Positions 1 to 12,110 of a stretch of DNA of 64,000 bases are shown here, piece by piece. The DNA comes from Carnegiea gigantea (lineage: Eukaryota; Streptophyta; Magnoliopsida; Caryophyllales; Cactaceae). The stretch covers positions 62,001-126,000 of the forward strand of contig JAKOGI010001353.1 in the NCBI GenBank assembly GCA_029747015.1. The letters run 5' to 3'. A program made the translations under genes and the position numbers. Within the stretch, counting starts at the first letter, position 1; each line of letters starts with the position of its first letter. Below the pieces are notes generated by a model that saw only the letters and a program-made list of their open reading frames with translations, did not search any database and was not told the DNA's origin.

Positions 1-517
1 AAGCTGTAAAACACGTATTCTCCATGTATCACAACTCCTCACGCTTCATACCAGGAATAGGACGTGTGACCAAAAATAAGTAGTGTTATATTAAGTTACC
101 ATCCAACTAACATAACACTTTCACGAAATACGATACCCCAAAAATATCCCAAGACATCACCAGTGGCATCTCTAATCCCTTATGCCTGATATATCATATG
201 ATTATGTTCTCAACATAATTGCCCGGGTTGATATGGTGATGGTGGATAGATTTTTCCTTAAACACTCATGAAATCTTATCTTAACTTAATTGTTTTCCTA
301 ACGTGTTCTCGCTGAACCGTATACATCGTGGTTCTTGAGAATCACATTAAAGTAGCATCATTAAGTTTCGACTTAATATCATAACTTTAAGTCAAAGGGT
401 TATCGTCCATAGGGTCACACAGTGATAAGTAATAGGGAATTTAATTGTCACCCCATATATGGGTCGTCTTATGAGCACACACAGTATGAGATGTGTGTCA
501 CAGTGTAGCTCCCACTT
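1..517 (-). repeat. Putative 3' LTR part of element A with a polypurine-like tract at 509-517
   Basis: On the minus strand the pol C-terminus (about 940) is followed by some 420 bp of untranslatable sequence and then AAGTGGGAG (plus strand CTCCCACTT, 509-517). This resembles the polypurine tract that precedes copia 3' LTRs. The LTR would then run off the left edge. The first bases hold AAAACACGTATTC, a relative of the hairpin motif found in the 5' leader at 4330-5430. No matching 5' LTR copy was found, so the LTR call is an inference. Confidence 0.35.
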
Positions 518-939
518 AGCTGGGTTCATCACTCTTTATGCCATGTGAATCGTCAGTCTAGATTTTCACCCAAAAATCTAACCTGAGTCACTAGATCAAC
601 ATACTGAATGTTGGTCTTGACACTCAAGATTCGGCTTTTAAGGCTTCAATATGAAAACTTATTTCATACTCGGCTCCCTCGAGTCTCATCTTAGTTTTAC
701 TAAGGTGACTATATTCATTCCACTCACACACTTCCAGTGTGAGCAATCAATATTGCACCCCTAGTGCTAATATGATTCAGTCTCATCCTACTCGCTACTC
801 AAGCGTCAGGGTGATTGCCTATGTGACTAGGCCAATCAGAAACCTGTGACATTTCAATATGCCTAACGTACAACAATGAGCATCTTACCCATAAAAGAAA
901 CATGTCCATTACGTAACAGAACATGTCTAGATACCAAAC

Positions 940-1228
940 TTTATGAAATCCAAGACTCAACCAATGAGTTTTGGACACATCATTAGGAATGGGTTTAGTT
1001 AAGGGAACATAATCACCTTGTTAGTCTATATATATATACCCAATGACAATGCTTTTTGTCTCTATAGTACAAGATACACAATCTACCTCCATAGCTGACA
1101 TTGTTGTGCAGCTGTGCTTCTTTGCTGCACCATGACATGGCTCTCCCACTCAGGGTGATGACATATCCTGAGTTTAACTTAGACTCATCCGAGTTACCAC
1201 CCCAATCAAACTTTGAGCATCCTCTCAA
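940..1228 (-). pseudogene. copia RNase H and pol C-terminus remnant
   Basis: The minus strand encodes GGNSDESKLNSGYVITLSG followed by AMSW. This matches the copia RNase H block (D/N-x-D-x-R-S-T-S-G-Y-x-F-x-L-x-x-x-x-I-S-W). About 200 bp further down, near 1000-940, another frame reads LTKPIPNDVSKTHWLSLGF, which is the usual end of copia polyproteins (LTKxLxxxxFxxHxxxLG). The two pieces are separated by frameshifts. The catalytic D-x-D region is degenerate, so no activity is expected. Confidence 0.75.
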
Positions 1229-1639
1229 CTTGAGGCCTGCTCCTTGATAGCAAAATGCTGAGTTATCAATACCACGAAGGTAGCATTTGATTCTCTTGAT
1301 GACTTGTCAATTAGGAAGTCTTAGGTTACTTTGATAACGACTTATCAAATTATCTGCAAAGCAATATCAGGTCATGTACATAACATGGCTTTCATTAAGC
1401 TTACTATGATACTAGGGTTAAGGACATTGTTCATTATCTCTATTTTATCATCTATTTTAGAGCATTGGGCAAGACTCAAGGTTGAACCTTTCTCAACTGG
1501 AGTATTTATAGGTTAGGAATTACAAACCCAAAATCGTTCCAAGACACTTTGATGCATGCTTTTTGGGACGGCTTTGGATTATTTTCACTCCTAGGACATA
1601 CCTAGTTTCACCCGTGTCCTTCGTCTCAAAGACATGGAA

Positions 1640-2160
1640 TGACTACCTTTTAGTAGTTTTAATCATCTCCAAATTGTTCCTAGTCAACAGTATGTCATTA
1701 ACATGAGGAACGTAATCCCCATGTTGATCTTTAGACATATACAATGGTCTTTTGAAACCATTTAAGCCAAAATAGTTTTATGGAATCTAGAGTACCAAGA
1801 ACTGGAAGATTACGTAAGATCACATATGGACCTTTTAAGATGACACAAATTGTCCTCTTATCCCTTTGATACAAAATCAATGGGTTAGTCTATATAAATC
1901 TCTTTCTCAAGATCACCATTGAGAAAAACAATCTTTACTCCATTTCGAACAACTCAAAGTCCGAATGGGAAACCAGGGCTAAGAGTATCCGGGCCTAAAC
2001 TTATCAATTGAACTATCCATCCGATATTTTATCTTGAAGACTTACATCGGAGTGGAGTTTCAACGAGTTCTCAAACCTTGTCAGTGAGTCCATCTCATCC
2101 CTTATGGCATCCAGTCACTCTTTGTGATTTAGTGAACCAACCACCTCTTGATAAGAGGTA
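1640..2160 (-). pseudogene. copia reverse transcriptase remnant
   Basis: Three copia RT landmarks appear in order on the minus strand. The N-terminal block LDAIRDEMDSLT lies near 2140-2075. FLNGDLEKEIYID (copia AFLNGxLxEEIYMxQP) lies near 1942-1886 and is followed by HLKRSI. HVNDILLTRNNLEM lies near 1745-1670 and stands in the place of YVDDILLxGNxxxM. The catalytic YVDD is therefore changed to HVND, losing one of the metal-binding aspartates. Several stops and frame changes separate the blocks. This was the polymerase of element A and is now dead. Confidence 0.8.
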
Positions 2161-2749
2161 GATCCCTCAACTCCCAAGGGAGTGCATGAGAATATTCTTT
2201 TTTCGATTAAAAAAAAAAAAAAAACCGTCGAGGAATTCTTCCACGCTAGTCCTTGGGATCCTGGGACCTTCATTATTTGTCTGCCTAGGTGAAAAATCCC
2301 TCTTCCTTTTCTCTAAGAGGTATGGGACCAGGAGTTTCTCCCCCTTTCTCTAAGAGGTATGGAACTCTGATTATGGAGAGAAGATTACTCCCACTATCTT
2401 TTGGAGGTGGGATCCTGAACATGAGGACTAACTGCATGTTCAGGAATAACTCTCCTCAACAATTGGAAATTGAGGAAAAATCTCATTCTTCTTGACAGAC
2501 AAACCTTCACCATTCTTCCAAGTAAGGAATGTGTACCATCCTTGGTGATTTAGTGAGAATTCAAATCCTCCCCCTCACCGAGAGGTGGTTGAAGGTTTTA
2601 CAGTAACTTATACAAAATAAGGTTCTTTTAAATTTCATCAAATGCTAGGGAACTCATCCTTAAGAAAATCGACACTGCGGAATTTTGTTTCACGAAGAAA
2701 ATATCCATGATCTCGATTGGTTCGAAGAGTTTTAATATTTCATCTCAAT

Positions 2750-3060
2750 TGAGTCCTACTACCACTATAAAGTATATGAACACATCAAGTTCTTAGTAAT
2801 GGTGAGATAGTAGGTACATATACCTATATTATGAATATATGTAGCTCCATGACATGCTTTCATATTCATGGACCCACAGATGTCTAAAGTGAGCGAGCGC
2901 TAAGGGATTTGATGGACTCGAAATCTTACAAAAAGATTTCCTATTGCTTTACGAGCTAGGCATAACTCACATTTTGCACCTTAAGCCTAGTGAGTTGGTC
3001 TTACAAAGTCATCTTTAGCTAGTCTATTAACTCTATCTTGACCCTTATGGTCAAAACGAG
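2750..3060 (-). pseudogene. copia integrase core remnant
   Basis: Minus-strand sequence near 2960-2850 keeps, across several frames, the integrase core entry that in intact copia elements reads roughly P-L-x-L-I-H-x-D-V-C-G-P. Here only SLSARSL then TSVGP can be seen, with stops between. The zinc-binding H and C residues cannot be placed with confidence. Its position between protease and RT supports the call more than the residues do. Confidence 0.5.
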
Positions 3061-3189
3061 CACGTCTAAAACAGATTCAAAAATGAGATAAGGAGGGAAG
3101 ATGTTCTATTTCGTCCATTGAAAACACCTTTTAATGTGACATGGCCAAACAAATCACCCTGCCATATGATGTCTAAGACATCTAGACGA

Positions 3190-4070
3190 AAATTAAAGAA
3201 AACTAACCTTAGGGACAGAAGACATAAGGAAACATCGCACCTCAGGTGCATAGAGAGTATCGGGAAGAGACAACGTAGTCCCTTCAAGGAGCCTCGAATG
3301 ATTTGTCCTTAATTCAAGGACATCTTTTCTATTGTCGTTACCCAAAACGACAATTTGTGAACCCACTGTGTTGTGGTGAAAGTTCACAAGGATTAACTCA
3401 TTCCTGAACTATGCGCTTGGTTGCTCCCGTATCTGCGATCCACTAAGGATCCCAGTTAGCAACAAATACTTGGGAGCGCACATATTATCTAGGAGTGGCT
3501 GTGGAAGGAGGTGCCTTAATCGACTTAGGACAATCCTAAGCATAAGATTCCTAATTTCCACAATCATAGCACTCACACGTGCTATATGCTTCTCTTTATT
3601 TCCTCAGCCTTTTTCCCTTTCGCAATACCAATCTTAAGTCTAGAACCTTTTGAGGGAATGGATCCAGACGAACCTGATGTTAAGCTAATCCCACGCGTAC
3701 TCAACAGTGGGATGACTTTTAATTCCCCCACTAGATCGACATTGATGCAATACGACAAAGTATAACATCTTGATCGATCTATTCTCGAACAACTTTTGGT
3801 GTGCTTTTAAGTTTTCTAGATACTGTTCACTGACAGTACCATCTTTGTCATCCTATGAGACCTAAAACCTAATAAGTATCCTAACATTCCTCGTTCATGC
3901 AGAAAAAACTGAATCTTCCGACATTATATATCATAGTAAATGCTATCAAGTTCTTTATCGGTAAACAAATTACCAACCTTATTGCTATATCTAAAAGGTA
4001 TATATTCTTTAAAGTGGACATTAGACATATTTTCAAATAAATAAATTACCAAAAACTCCATTATCCATGT
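3190..4070 (-). pseudogene. copia gag, zinc knuckle and protease remnant
   Basis: At 3442-3419 the minus strand encodes WIADTGATKR, an intact-looking aspartic protease motif (DTGA), with a stop four codons before it. At 3575-3518 it reads CECYDCGN, stop, ESYA, stop, DCPK. This keeps the C-x2-C-x4-x-x4-C spacing of a gag CCHC knuckle, but serine stands where histidine belongs and there are two in-frame TAG stops. The protease C-terminal block LPDTLYAPEVR is at 3387-3193. Gag proper, about 4070-3600, is only weakly readable (for example VHFKEYIPFRYSNKVGN). Confidence 0.7.
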
Positions 4071-4329
4071 CGTATGATCAAAAATTTTGCTAAACTCATA
4101 ATCATCTCATATAAGCATGAATTAGAAGTTTTTATAACTTATTTATCACAATTTTCCATAAAACATAATTTATGGAGAACATTATGGTTAAATAAATTAA
4201 CATTTCAGATATATCACAAAGATATCCAACTTAATGTAAACCAAATTTACATGAAGTTATCTTATTATTTGTAACTACTAATATGTCGTTTAGAACTCTA
4301 TCAATGACATACCAAACATAAAATTCAAA

Positions 4330-5430
<1,101 letters not shown>

Positions 5431-5569
5431 ACGCATAACTAATTTGCAACCTTAATTCAACGAATGAATTAACTGCATGAAACTTTATCAACTTGAATAT
5501 CATTATAGTTCAATTAAAATCATGCTATGACTAATGATAATAATTAAACAATAATGACTGAAAAATAAT

Positions 5570-6500
5570 TCAGCCCAAAATAGTCGAAAATAGTCTGACC
5601 CATATCATTGAAATGTGACAAGAAGTAAATCGGCCCCCAAAAAAAATGGTCCAAAAAACAAAATTTGGACCAAAAAAACGGCCCACTAAATCGGGCCTCC
5701 TTTTCCTCGTTTGGGCCATTCTTATTTCTGGCCCAAAAGAAAACAGGTCCAAAAAACCTAAAAAAAGACCCAAAAACTTAAAAGGTCGGGGGGGTTTGAG
5801 GGCCTTCACTCTCTCTCTCCTCTTGGTCTTTCTCTGCCACCTGAGCTCTTTCTCTCTCTCGGTGTCCCTCTGCCTAAATTCTCTCTCCACTCTCTTCGAC
5901 CTCTCTGCCCATCTTTATCTCTCTGGCTCTCGAACTCTCTCGATGCCATAGCCAGGAGCACGAAGCTCCTTTCTGGGCACTTGTCGTCGTGACCACGACA
6001 GCCACCACCGCCATTGTCGATTTTCCCAAAAATACCCAAATGATGCAAAAACCACCACCGACCCCTTTGAGCCTTGATCTATGTTAAACTGGCGAGAACT
6101 GAGGGTACTGTGGTGTAGATCGGCCTAATCTGAGCCTGAGGAAGGCGCCCACGCGCCAAACGCACCACTGAGGCGGTGGCGCGTGGTCTCACGCGCCTCC
6201 TGAAACAGTGTTTTTCGGCTTCTTTTTCTCAAGGTTGCGTAGATCGGCAATGGGAAGGGGCTATGGGAGGAAGAAGATCGTGAAACGACCTTCGTCGGTG
6301 GCGCATGACGGTCACGCGCCACCTCTCCAAGGCGTTTTCTGATGGGCATGGTTCGAGTTCTTCTTTATTTTTCGTTTTTTTTTTTTTTTTAGCCGAGGCC
6401 GTGTTTCAGGCAGAGAGGAAGTTAGGGTTAGGGTTTTGGGTTTCACAATCATGCTGCTATCAAGAATTCAACGGGCATAAGAACAAATCCGAGTAGGGTT
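5570..6500. other. GGCCC-rich and (CT)n-rich leader segment of element A, no gene
   Basis: This stretch is much richer in GC than the AT-rich array beside it. It has repeated TGGTCC/TGGACC and GGCCCA/TGGGCC words (5650-5780), a CT-rich run (5805-5945) and GCGCC-rich palindromic words near 6145-6200 and 6300-6330. At 6420-6440 is a telomere-like TTAGGGTTAGGG stretch. Open frames across it are compositional and have no family resemblance. It could be leader, promoter-like or captured sequence. Confidence 0.4.
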
Positions 6501-6848
6501 TAATATGTACACACAGTAGCATACTAATAGTACATTCATGAAATTGATTTTCAATCTTGTTATTCCAATGCTATGTGGTTGCAAAATAATCAATTTGGGC
6601 AGGATGGATTAACACATAATCAGTAAGCACAATTAAAAAACCAATCTTTAGCCAATACATGATATTAAGGACACAGAAGCATGCTTTTAGTCGCATAATT
6701 ACAGAAATTAAAACAACTGATTATGCAGTCATGTTCTGGAATCTAAACATGCTTATTGATCAGAGTTTTGCAACGCATTAAACGGGACTAATCCGTTCAG
6801 TTTAGGCTAATCATGTATGATTAATAGTACGGTGCCATCCGGTAGGGT

Positions 6849-6860
6849 GCTCTGATACCA
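6849..6860 (-). promoter_or_regulatory. Primer-binding site, initiator tRNA-Met type
   Basis: The plus strand reads GCTCTGATACCA, the exact complement of TGGTATCAGAGC. That is the standard plant retrotransposon primer site complementary to the 3' end of initiator tRNA-Met. The LTR-like end TGTAACAGCC begins three bases further on (6864). The site shows that the element lies to the left, on the minus strand. Confidence 0.85.
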
Positions 6861-6863
6861 CTT

Positions 6864-9540
6864 TGTAACAGCCCCACATCTCTAATTCATTATTAAATAC
6901 CATTATTAACGAAAAATGCAGCAGAAATCTAAACGGGGTGTTACCGCCGTGTTTCCTTCTTGGAAACACCAGGCTGGATATCAAGTCTGACAATTAATAC
7001 CAAATCTTCGCAAAAAAATCAACCTTATAGTGTTCAAAACTCTAACATTACAAATTAAATCAACTATTGTCTATTATAACTTCTATCATTCATTTCATTC
7101 ATATTCCGCATTCGAATCTCGCCCTACTTTCGTGTCCCCAGCCCTAAGCATAGCTAGATCACCTGAAAACAAAATATTTTATAACAGTGAGATAAACTCA
7201 GTAACAAGCACCCCTAACAGTCAAACACACACACAAATCCATTTTGAAAACATCTGAGGGAAGGGGGCAATGATACGTTCTTCAAGCACACAACCCATTA
7301 TCACAATCTTCCTTGTTAATCACTTCTAAAATCATAATTTCACAATTTAATTCAAACTGCAACTGTTCCAGTGAACGTTTGGGTGGGCGACCCTAGTGGG
7401 TCTCATGGCCTGCGCTCCGACATAGCGCAGCCGCTTAACTCATTCCTGGCCTACCGCTTCTCCGGCGGTTACCGCTTATCTTTTCCTGGCCTACCACCAT
7501 GATGGATGGTTACCGATAGTCCTGGTCCACGTCTCAACCGAGCACGTGGCCGCTCACATGCATGCAATTGTTATCCGGGGAAGGAAATGGCCTTCAATCA
7601 ATCCAAATCTATTTAACTCACCCCATTCAGTTTTTTTTTTGTTTTTAATGAGCCCTTACCTCTTACTGGAGGTAAACTTAGCAAAATCAGTTTATTCGTA
7701 TTCAAACATCTCCCCCCACAGAACTCACAATAGAAATCCAGGAATTTCAAACACAATCGAAGTAAATTCCAACTCTCATGACATGGTAAGTTTCAGCTTC
7801 CAGACATAACACAACATACAGTTTTCGTCATGCAGTCACTTTCATTTCATACACCAATGTTCTTTCTGTTTTGAAAAGAAATGCCAGAAATTCTTACTCA
7901 AGTTCCAAAACGTTCATTGTTTCGACAACGCAGGGGAGGGGTTAGGGCATGTTTGTTACCTGAAAACCGTATAGTTTACGGGCTCGGCTATTTAAGCAAG
8001 TTCACTGCTCTGCACTTGGCCCACACACAACCCACAGTTAGTCCATGCTCACTATAGGACATCCTTGGCCCTCCCACAATTTATAAAAGGATTTCTAGAT
8101 TTTTAATCCATCCAAACCTTAACCCTGGTTAAGGTTCAGGCTGGCCAGTTTCTAAGCTCAACTTCCAGAAGTTATAACTTTGGTTCCCGATATCCAATTC
8201 CAGTGTTCTAAGTCAATCCGAAATCCTTATGTGGTCCCCCACATTTTCTATGTTAGAGGTTTGGCCCGGTTCTGACCCAAACTAGGTCAAAATCTCAGTT
8301 GTTATAGAATGGTCAGTGACTATTTCCCCATGATAGTCCCTTGAAGAATTTATTGCATTGTGGGCTATGCTACTCAAAATGGTCCAATTCTAAAACGGGA
8401 ATTTTTGTTGCATCTAGACGTTCACTCCCAATAAATTTCAAAATTTTTATCCACCAATTATGACCTAGAGAATTTTTCCAAGCCGTGGTTGGAACTATCC
8501 CAGTTTCAGCTTTCTAGTTTCTGTCTAGGTTTTTAACCTCACTTCCAAAATCCATAACTTTTTATCCAGACCTCCAAAAATCACGTTCTTACCCAATCCA
8601 GAAGGATAATTTTGTCTACTAAAATTTCATGATCAGTACTTCCCCAAATTCACAATGAAATTAGGTCTAAAAATTCAAAAGCCGCATCCTATACCTGTAG
8701 TCCCTGGTTTTGACAGTGCTCGGTATTTCGGTCATAACTATTTCAATTTAACTCCGATTCATACAATTCAAAAACTCATGTAATTGTCACATGTTAATCT
8801 AACTACTGTAAAAATTTCAAAAGTTTTTTGATGACCATAATAATTATACCGAATTTTCAAAGTTGAGCCAAAACAGTGTCAGTCCTGACCAAATTTTCCC
8901 CCCTTTTAAGCACGGTTTTTACCCACCTCAGGTCACCAAAAATTTTACCCATACTCGGTAGACATCCTTAGACCCTTGCCCAGACCCAATCATGCCAAAA
9001 TAACCCACCTTTACTGAGATTAAAAAAAAAATATATTATAACATTGTTACAAGTACCTTTGATCAAAACCGGATCTAGATCAACGAAAATTCCTCCTTCG
9101 TTCAAATTCAACACCAAAAGTGCTGAGAAAATAACGAAAATTATATCAAATCTTCAGTCACAATGGTCATAAAATCATAAAAACACAAGGGATTTAAAAG
9201 TGGGGGTTTTGGGTACATGGAGTGCATGAATACATGCACTACTTGGCTTTTTCTTACCAACACAAGGGAGATGGGCTGGTGGAAGGAGGCGACACTGGGG
9301 CGGCTGGCGTGGTGGCGGTGGTGGTCTGGTGGCCATGAGGGAAGAGAGGGAGAGAGAGAGAGAGAGGTGAGAAAGAGAGCTAGGGTTTTGGGTTTAGGAT
9401 ATTAGGGTGGGGGGGTGTGCGTGAACAACCAAAAAAAAGGAAGTTTGTTTTCAAATTTTTTTTCCCCTTCTTCTTGTGAGGGAGGCGGCTGAAGGGCTAG
9501 GGTTCCTTTTTTTTTTTTTTTAAAAAATAGTAACAATAAA
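6864..9540 (-). mobile_element. Long LTR-like segment ending GGCTGTTACA on the minus strand; far end truncated
   Basis: The segment starts TGTAACAGCCCC next to the primer site. It resembles the 3,083-bp solo LTR at 42131-45213 in layout: TGTAAC(x)GCCCC start, GGGGxxTTACCGCC about 70-80 bp in, a conserved stretch around ACAGTGAGATAAACTCAGTAA-like words, and TAACTxxxTCxxxTTxACTCCGATT-like words further on. No matching TTACA end is found near 9540, so the outer end is missing or cut by the leader that follows. It could be the 5' LTR of element A or an unrelated gypsy LTR inserted exactly at the primer site. No coding capacity was seen. Confidence 0.5.
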
Positions 9541-9559
9541 ATGTTGATAAAAATAATAA

Positions 9560-10136
9560 TAAAAATAATAATAGTAATAACAATGGATTTTTATAGACAA
9601 GAAATCAGAAAGGGAAATCTTGGAGATTTTAAACAATGGATTTCTAAGGCATAATTCCACAATTTGCATGCTTAATTGTGACTAATCATGTAACTCGCAT
9701 AATAATCTGGACAGAATTAATGCATAATTTCACAATTTGCATGAATTTACAAACGGCTGAAAAACATAGTTATTCGGTATTCTGGGCATGAGTTCTTCTG
9801 TTATTAGGACTAAAAATTCAATCTTTTAGTCAGCTCAAGATATCAGAATCACGGAAGCATGAATTTTGTCTAATATATGCATAATATTTTTATTTTAGCA
9901 ATTTACGATGAACATATCATCAGACAAAAAATAATAGGGTTCAGGGAAACAGAACATCCATGAATCTGATTAAAAAAAATTGTTCTAGATTCTGAGAGGC
10001 AGACACAGAAGCATGCTATTACTTTGTATAATTACAAAAATTAGGCAATTAATCATATAAACGAGCATGCTTTAACAAATCAGACGATTAACCTATTAAT
10101 CGGGACTAATCCAAACAATTCTAGCTCTAATATCAC
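9560..10136 (-). other. Leader of a second copia-like element (B) with degenerate primer-binding site
   Basis: On the minus strand the LTR at 10137 is followed by TGATATTAGAGC (plus strand 10124-10135), two transitions away from TGGTATCAGAGC. The sequence leftward is related to the leader at 6650-6800: both contain GACACAGAAGCATGCT, ATAATTACAxAAATTA and CGGGACTAATCC in the same order. The word CACAATTTGCATG also occurs twice here (near 9657 and 9730). No gag follows, so element B is truncated. Confidence 0.55.
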
Positions 10137-10874
10137 TGTAGGAAGAAATAGGACTAACCTGGATGCGGAAATATACTGTCGGTAATATTCCATGATAATA
10201 TAAGAATACCAATCACGCCAATAATAATACCAAGCGACTACTAGAGTCGCTTTAGGGTTTCACATCCTAAACCCGAGAACTCGATAGATGGTAGTTCAGT
10301 CATGAGAGAGAAGTAGAAGAATATGGGAGATATAATATTCGCGTCATAGCGTCTACCAAGACTAACCTCCTTAAACCCCTTTATATAGGTTAGGGAGTAG
10401 CAAGGGTTGTCGCCCTAGGCGATTTAAGTGGCCGTCGGGCCTAATCTCATTAGGCCCGTCCAATACCATTTGAGACTGGTAGCACTAGAGACATCATTAA
10501 CAATGTATTGCTCACACATGGCCCACTTATTCCTTTTGCTTAGCCTTACGAGTTTAAGGAGGTTTATGAATTTAAGGGCAATGACAGTACTTATTTTGAT
10601 AAACGGAATTACTGATATCAGGACATTTCTAGGCATGATAATTGAAAATTATTCAGAAGTGTTATTTCCGAGGAGTCATGTATGAAGTATGAGATAGGTG
10701 TATACTCTTCTAGTTTAGAGTTAGTGGGTCCCACTTCTCTCAAGATCATTGAGCTGACTTTACATCGTCTCTCTGATATCAATGATAGTTGAGTTCTGAT
10801 AATAATAGCAGCATGACTCATGAAAAGTTCTAACCCCGCCAATGCAAACATAATTTCTTAAAAAACCCCCAACA
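10137..10874 (-). mobile_element. LTR of element B (copia-like), 738 bp
   Basis: On the minus strand this segment begins TGTTGGGGGTTTTTTAAG and ends TCCTACA, with TG/CA ends and a degenerate primer site immediately after it. A TATA-like TATATAAAGGGG lies near 10388-10377 on the minus strand. TGTTGGGG starts are typical of copia LTRs. The other LTR is not in the window, so no TSD can be tested. Confidence 0.7.
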
Positions 10875-11521
10875 AAAAGATAGTAAAACTACAAAAGTAT
10901 CCCATTTTAAGGGGGCCAACACATGATTTCTAGTACTCCTTCCCAAGAAAAGAACTAAATTGTCAATCCCTCAAACTCAAAGGTAACAATTATATTTATT
11001 TCATAAACTTTTGAAACACTTTATTTGGTCGCCATACCTCATTATATTAAAGTGTCAATTACTCTATTTTTGAAGGGGTTTTGGACAATAATATACTATA
11101 ATTTCGTGGTATTGGCTGATAATACTTTCAAATTTGAAGCTTGACATTTGTACATGTATTGTCAACCTTGTACTATTTATATACCAAGATCAAGCTTGAA
11201 GATATTTTGACTCATTGTAATGCAATGTTTTTATAACGATATGCAATTGCATACGATATTTAAGTGTATGCAATTGAAAATTTAATACGTACTTGCATCA
11301 CTGTGCTAAAAACATTCACACTCGAACATGATATATGAACCGTAAATAAGTCGATAGTATAATGCAAGGATGTCCAAGTTTAAAATTAGGAGTATTATAG
11401 TCAAATACCCTCAAAGTACAGTATATTCTCGTCCGAAAATTCTTTTTTAAACTAAAAATGGTATGAACACTACATGATGACGTGCAAATCCAATATATCT
11501 CCATCTATCGAAAACCACCAG
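10875..11521. other. No recognisable feature
   Basis: AT-rich intergenic sequence. It contains a perfect 14-bp palindrome TATGCAATTGCATA at 11240-11253, with a partial repeat about 25 bp downstream. No coding signal, TE terminus or RNA gene could be supported. Confidence 0.6.
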
Positions 11522-11961
11522 TGACTTTGGTTCTATAAAATTTCCGTCCCATGTTTGAAGGTTTGTGAAAATCAATAATTGATAAGTGAAAGGTAGTGTA
11601 GATAGTGTTGAGCATTGGTTAAGAGCAGGGCTTTCAGCCCCAATGCCCGAAGTACAAAACATATTAACCACAAGTTTTAGCCAGGGTGGCCTAGTGGGAG
11701 GAATCCCACCTTTCACACAAGAGACACCGAAAACTACTACCGACTTTGGTTTTGTAAAATTTCCATCACATGTTTGAAGATTTATGAAAAATGAATAATT
11801 GATAAGTGAGACGTAACATAGGTAGTGTGGAGCATTTGGTTAACAGTGCGGCTTTCGTTCCTAAGGTCCTAAATACAAAACATGCCAACCACAAGTTTTA
11901 GCCACTATAGGGGTGGCCAGTGGGAGAAATCCCACCTTCGACATGGGGGCGTTCGAATCCC
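11522..11961 (+). repeat. Two direct copies of a 220-bp unit with tRNA-like promoter words
   Basis: GACTTTGGTT...AAAATTTCC...CATGTTTGAAG recurs with a period of about 220 bp (starts at 11522 and 11742). Each copy has a tRNA-like GAGCATTGGTTAA(C/G)AG stretch and, later, a pol III A-box: TGGCCTAGTGGG at 11687-11698, and TGGCCAGTGGG at 11914-11924 with one base lost. Only the second copy reaches a B-box, GTTCGAATCCC at 11951-11961. Confidence 0.65.
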
Positions 11962-12110
11962 ACTAGAGACATGTGGAGTTTTGCCCTTTTCTTTACCCCT
12001 ACGTCCTCTCCATGCCTTCCCCTACTAGGATGATAACTCATGAGATATGGGCTCCTAGTGGGCTTACTCACGCAACCACGAAACAAACAAACAAACAAAG
12101 AAAACGAAAG
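11905..12110 (+). mobile_element. Putative tRNA-derived SINE
   Basis: An A-box-like TGGCCAGTGGG (11914-11924) and a B-box GTTCGAATCCC (11951-11961) lie 26 bp apart, close to tRNA spacing. About 100 bp of body and a short (AAAC)n tail (about 12080-12100) follow. That is the build of plant tRNA-derived SINEs. The 3' half, from GTGGAG onward, recurs without the tRNA-like head at 13433, 14891, 16350 and 30471, because the duplications described below break inside it. No TSD could be defined. Confidence 0.5.

Noticed and set aside
5570..6349. Several open frames of about 75-105 codons on both strands
   Set aside because: Overlapping on both strands with strong composition bias (poly-K, RE/SL runs). 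No domain or homologous relationship seen.
6420..6442. Telomere-like TTAGGGTTAGGG, and a similar GGGTTAAGGGTTAAGGG at about 29320
   Set aside because: Two or three imperfect units only, lacking the TTTAGGG period of plant telomeres. Too short for an interstitial telomere.
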